From an uncultured Lachnospiraceae bacterium (GTDB lineage Bacteria > Bacillota > Clostridia > Lachnospirales > Lachnospiraceae): 11,192 nucleotides of DNA. The notes under the pieces were generated by a model that was not told the origin of the DNA, did no database searches, and was given only the letters and a program-made list of their open reading frames with translations. The stretch lies in contig CAJTOV010000125.1 of the NCBI GenBank assembly GCA_910577765.1, forward strand, positions 1 through 11,192. Reading direction: 5' to 3'. Of the stretch, positions 8,207-11,192 are shown one piece after another. The position numbers were made by a program, and so were the translations under genes. The stretch's first letter is position 1; every line of letters starts with the position of its first letter.

Positions 8207-9445
8207 ATGAAAAAGAGAATTTGCGCACTGCTGGCAGCCGCCCTCTGTCCCCTGTGGCTTGCAGGCTGCGGCAGGATGGGGGCAAAGCAGCCGGAGACGG
8301 CTTCCCCTGCCCCGGAGATGGTGGAGCTGGTGGTCTGGGGCGCCCAGGAGGACCAGGAGCTTCTGGAACAGCTGATCACCGGCTTTGAAAGCAGCCACCA
8401 GGGGGAGGCGGTCTTTAACATCCGTTTTGAACCCCAGGGGGAGACGGACTGCAAGGATGTGCTGCTGGCGGATCTGGAGAACGGGGCGGATGTGTTCACC
8501 TTTGCCGATGACCAGCTGAATGCCCTGGCCGCTGCCGGCGGCTTAAACCCGGTGGCAGGTCCTGAGGAGATCCGCCAAAGCTGTCTGGACCAGACCGTGG
8601 AAGCGGCTTCGGTAGGCAGTACCCTGTATGCCTATCCCCTGACTGCGGACAACGGATATTTTCTGTACTACAACAAAGCCTATCTGAAGGAACAGGACAT
8701 AAAGACCCTGGACCGGATTCTGGAAGTGGCAGAAACAGAAGGAAAGCTGTTTGCCATGGACTGGTCCTCTGCCTGGTATCTGTATTCCTTTTTCGGCAAC
8801 ACCGGAATGGAGGTAGGGCTGAACCAGGACGGAATCACCAACCACTGTACCTGGAACCGTCCCGACGGGGACATCCGCGGCGTGGATGTGGCCCGGGCCA
8901 TGGTGGATATTGCCGGGAGCCCGGCATTTTCCAGCCGGACGGACACGGAATTCCTGGAAGGAGTCAGGGACGGCTCCGTCATTGCCGGGGTCAGCGGCGT
9001 GTGGAACTCCGTGGCCCTTACGGAAGCCTGGGGAAAGAACCTGGGAGCTTCCCGCCTGCCTTCCTACACCTGCCGAAACCGGCAGGTCCAGATGGCATCC
9101 TTTTCCGGCTGCAAGCTCATAGGAGTCAATGCCTACTCGTCCCACTATGCATGGGCCGACCGGCTGGCCCGCTGGATTGCCGGTGAGTCCGGCCAGAAGC
9201 TGCGGTTTGAACTGCGGGGCCAGGGACCGGCCAATATCCGGGCAGCGGAAGACTCCGGCGTGGACCAGTCCCCGGCCATTGCGGCCCTGCTGGCCCAGTC
9301 GGAATTCTCCTCCCTCCAGCGTGTAGGCGGCAACTTCTGGGACCCGGTGACCCTGTTCGGGGAGAACATGGCAGCCGGCAATCCCGGGAACGAGGATCTG
9401 CAGAAGCAGCTGGATAAGATGGTGGAAGGCATAACGGCAAGGTAG
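8207..9445 (+). CDS. Extracellular solute-binding lipoprotein (family 1, MalE-like)
   Basis: A 412-aa binding protein anchored on the outer face of the membrane. Residues 1-21 are a lipoprotein signal: MKKR, a hydrophobic core, and the lipobox LAGC with C21 as the lipidated residue, followed by a short Pro/Ser-rich linker. The mature part begins VELVVWGAQEDQELLEQLITGFE, a type I sugar-binding-protein opening. It contains AYPLTADNGYFLYYNKAYL and a late segment (ASFSGCKLIGVNAYSSH, then RWIAGESGQKLRFELRGQGPAN) that resembles maltose/oligosaccharide-binding proteins, so a sugar ligand is likely but not certain. No permease or ATPase gene accompanies it; instead a chemoreceptor gene starts 14 nt after its stop. 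The start is fixed by the signal peptide. The ribosome site is odd: GGAG (8201-8204) is only 2 nt from the ATG and lies partly in a small CCGG-AAA-CCGG hairpin (8192-8202). Confidence 0.88.
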   Translation: MKKRICALLAAALCPLWLAGCGRMGAKQPETASPAPEMVELVVWGAQEDQELLEQLITGFESSHQGEAVFNIRFEPQGETDCKDVLLADLENGADVFTFADDQLNALAAAGGLNPVAGPEEIRQSCLDQTVEAASVGSTLYAYPLTADNGYFLYYNKAYLKEQDIKTLDRILEVAETEGKLFAMDWSSAWYLYSFFGNTGMEVGLNQDGITNHCTWNRPDGDIRGVDVARAMVDIAGSPAFSSRTDTEFLEGVRDGSVIAGVSGVWNSVALTEAWGKNLGASRLPSYTCRNRQVQMASFSGCKLIGVNAYSSHYAWADRLARWIAGESGQKLRFELRGQGPANIRAAEDSGVDQSPAIAALLAQSEFSSLQRVGGNFWDPVTLFGENMAAGNPGNEDLQKQLDKMVEGITAR

Positions 9446-9459
9446 AGGAGAGGCAGGAA

Positions 9460-11040
9460 ATGAAGACGAAACGGACGATTCAGCAGCGCCTGATACTTCC
9501 CATTGTGCTTCTGGGGGTAGTGGCGCTGATATCCAATGTTCTGGCAGTCATTGACATCAACAACGTGAATTCCAATGCATCCAGGATTGTGGACCATTAC
9601 ATGGTAGGAGAGCGGCAGCTTGCCCAGATCCGCCAGTCGGTGATGAATATCCATAAGCTGGCCCTGTCCCATATTGTGGCCACGGACTACGGCACCATGG
9701 TGGAGGTGGTGACCCAGATCAAGGAGGCGGAAGCCGGGCTGGATGAGGCTCTGGCCGCATATGAGGAATATGCCCTGGACCCGGCAGCCTACCAGGAGCT
9801 TCTGGAACATTACGATTCCTTTAAGCATATTCTGGTGCACCTTCTGTGTGCCAGCGCAGACAGTAAGACCCAGGAGGCCTACGCCCTGGCCAACGGGGAG
9901 GTGGCCTCCTGCGGAAATGCCATCGAAAGCAGCATCAGCACCCTCTACGAGGCCACCAGCACCCGGACTGCCCAGGCACGGCGCAGGCTTCTGTATGTGT
10001 ACGCGGCAGCCATCGGGATCAGTGTCATTTCCGTTGCCGCCGGGGTGGTGCTGGTACTGGCAGCGGTCAAGGTGGTGCTGACCCGGGTGGTAAGCCCCAT
10101 CCGGGATACCATCCAGACGCTTAAGGGAAGCTCGGAACGGATCACCGGGGTGGTGGGAGAGGTACTGGAGCGGGCCAGAAGCTCGGACAGAAGTACCCGG
10201 GACCTGTCGGTCATGACCCGGGAGCTGTCCGCCGCCATCCAGGAAGTGGCAGACAATGCTTCGGTGATCAACGGCAGTGCCGACGGCATCCGGCAGGATG
10301 TCAATGCCATGGCAGAAGAATGCGGCGTGGTGGTGGAGTATTCCGTTGCCATGAAAGCCCGGGCAGACGAGCTGGAGCAGTCGGCCAGAACCAGCATGGA
10401 GGTCATAAACGCCAAGGTGGCAGAGCTTCTCCAGGTCCTGGGGGAAGCCATCGACAAGAGCCGCAGCGTGGACCAGATCAGCACCCTGACCAAAGACATT
10501 CTGGGGATCGCCTCCTCTACCAACCTGATTGCCCTTAATGCCGCCGTGGAGGCGGCCCGTGTGGGGGCGGAAGGCAAAGGCTTTGCCGTGGTGGCCAGGG
10601 AGATCCGCCAGCTTGCCGATTCCTGCGGGGAGACCGCAGGCCATATCCAGCAGGTCAATGAGATCGTCACCAGCGTGGTCAACACCCTCTCCGCAAATGC
10701 CCAGGAGCTGGTAGACTATCTGAACCAGTCGGTGCTGACCGAGTTCCAGGAGTTTGTACATACCGGGGAGCAGTACCGCAGCGACGCCGCCTATATCCAC
10801 CAGGCCATGGATGCTTTCAACAGCAGGGCAGGCCGTCTGCAGGGGTCCATGACCGAGATCACAGGCTCCATCGGCAGTATCAGCAGCACCATCGAAGAAA
10901 GTGCCGCCGGCATTGCGGGAGCCGCAGACAGCACCCGGAGCCTGGCGGAGAATATGGCAGACATTACAGGGAGGATGAGCACCAACCAGGAGATCGTGGA
11001 AGAACTCAGGGAACAGATGGAGGTGTTCGCGGACCTGTAG
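9460..11040 (+). CDS. Methyl-accepting chemotaxis protein
   Basis: A 526-aa inner-membrane chemoreceptor that would control CheA-type kinase signalling. TM1 is about 11-31, an extracellular helical sensor of roughly 145 residues (32-176) has the size of a four-helix-bundle domain, and TM2 is about 178-206. A short or degenerate HAMP-like stretch starting at VSPIRDTI leads into the cytoplasmic coiled coil. The kinase-control hairpin tip is clear: STNLIALNAAVEAARVG, then GKGFAVVAREIRQLAD (353-386). After the tip comes a segment VLTEFQEFVHTGEQYRSDA (425-443) that I associate with Lachnospiraceae receptors. No C-terminal CheR/CheB tether pentapeptide is seen (ends VFADL). AGGAG (9446-9450) lies 9 nt upstream, directly after the stop of the lipoprotein gene, so the two are translationally linked neighbours and probably functional partners. 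Confidence 0.93.
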   Translation: MKTKRTIQQRLILPIVLLGVVALISNVLAVIDINNVNSNASRIVDHYMVGERQLAQIRQSVMNIHKLALSHIVATDYGTMVEVVTQIKEAEAGLDEALAAYEEYALDPAAYQELLEHYDSFKHILVHLLCASADSKTQEAYALANGEVASCGNAIESSISTLYEATSTRTAQARRRLLYVYAAAIGISVISVAAGVVLVLAAVKVVLTRVVSPIRDTIQTLKGSSERITGVVGEVLERARSSDRSTRDLSVMTRELSAAIQEVADNASVINGSADGIRQDVNAMAEECGVVVEYSVAMKARADELEQSARTSMEVINAKVAELLQVLGEAIDKSRSVDQISTLTKDILGIASSTNLIALNAAVEAARVGAEGKGFAVVAREIRQLADSCGETAGHIQQVNEIVTSVVNTLSANAQELVDYLNQSVLTEFQEFVHTGEQYRSDAAYIHQAMDAFNSRAGRLQGSMTEITGSIGSISSTIEESAAGIAGAADSTRSLAENMADITGRMSTNQEIVEELREQMEVFADL

Positions 11041-11052
11041 GGGCGGTTTTTT

Positions 11053-11101
11053 GCACCGGGCGGGCGCCCGGTGCTTCCTGTCCGGCATGGCCGGACAGGA
11101 A
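11053..11101 (+). terminator. Two back-to-back perfect hairpins after the chemoreceptor gene
   Basis: Hairpin A is GCACCGGGCG (11053-11062), loop GG, CGCCCGGTGC (11065-11074). Hairpin B follows without a gap: TTCCTGTCCGGC (11075-11086), loop ATG, GCCGGACAGGAA (11090-11101). Both stems are perfect, 10 and 12 bp. They begin 13 nt after the stop codon, which fits a transcript end or 3' stabiliser. However, the T-run (11047-11052) comes before rather than after them, so simple intrinsic termination on the + strand is doubtful. Confidence 0.4.
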
Positions 11102-11140
11102 GCTGCCCTGTCGGCGGTTTGCCACAAAACCAGGAAAATC

Positions 11141-11173
11141 CGTAACAGTTCAGATACCCCTTGAACTGTTACG
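11141..11173. repeat. Inverted-repeat intergenic element, copy 3
   Basis: CGTAACAGTTCA (11141-11152) and TGAACTGTTACG (11162-11173) form a perfect 12-bp inverted repeat around the 9-nt spacer GATACCCCT. It is the most complete copy in the window; a related copy in opposite orientation lies at 3892-3922 and a half copy at 36-55. No gene is seen between 11041 and the window end. Confidence 0.75.
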
Positions 11174-11192
11174 GCATACGGCCATTCAGAAT

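Overview
The window looks like chromosomal DNA from an anaerobic Gram-positive member of the Clostridia, most likely a GC-rich Lachnospiraceae. The basis is strong AGGAGG-type ribosome sites, a TTG start, a DUF4250 microprotein, a ferredoxin-domain aldo/keto reductase, the clostridial Ppx-Ppk1 pair, and a chemoreceptor with the post-tip insert I associate with Lachnospiraceae. The genus cannot be told from the sequence. All ten recognised genes lie on the + strand; no phage, IS, CRISPR, tRNA or rRNA was seen.

Layout. (1) Positions 1-229: a long perfect hairpin at the left edge, a half copy of an intergenic repeat, and a probable extended -10 promoter. (2) 230-1926: an aldo/keto reductase with two C-terminal [4Fe-4S] sites, a 57-aa DUF4250 protein, and a four-helix membrane protein of the CmpB-like 'putative ABC permease' family. 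(3) 1935-3884: a promoter, then plsC (lysophosphatidate acyltransferase) and pheA (chorismate mutase-prephenate dehydratase, TTG start). (4) 3885-3991: an intergenic block with a 31-bp inverted-repeat element and a terminator-like hairpin. (5) 3992-7748: ppx and ppk1, the polyphosphate breakdown and synthesis pair. (6) 7829-8185: a small Spx/ArsC-like thioredoxin-fold protein. (7) 8207-11040: a solute-binding lipoprotein followed 14 nt later by a methyl-accepting chemotaxis protein, with no permease or ATPase gene. (8) 11041-11192: two back-to-back perfect hairpins, then a second full copy of the 31-bp element.

How the genes relate. ppx and ppk1 form an obvious polyphosphate module, but the Ppx protein has lost several residues expected in its phosphate-binding loops and HD domain, so it may be a weak enzyme or a sensor. 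The lipoprotein-chemoreceptor pair suggests sensing of a sugar or oligosaccharide through a binding protein rather than uptake. The repeat TGAACTGTTAC with its inverted partner sits at three gene-cluster boundaries and looks like a dispersed REP-like intergenic element. These three are the most notable points. Nothing in the window clearly amounts to a wholly new defence or mobile system.
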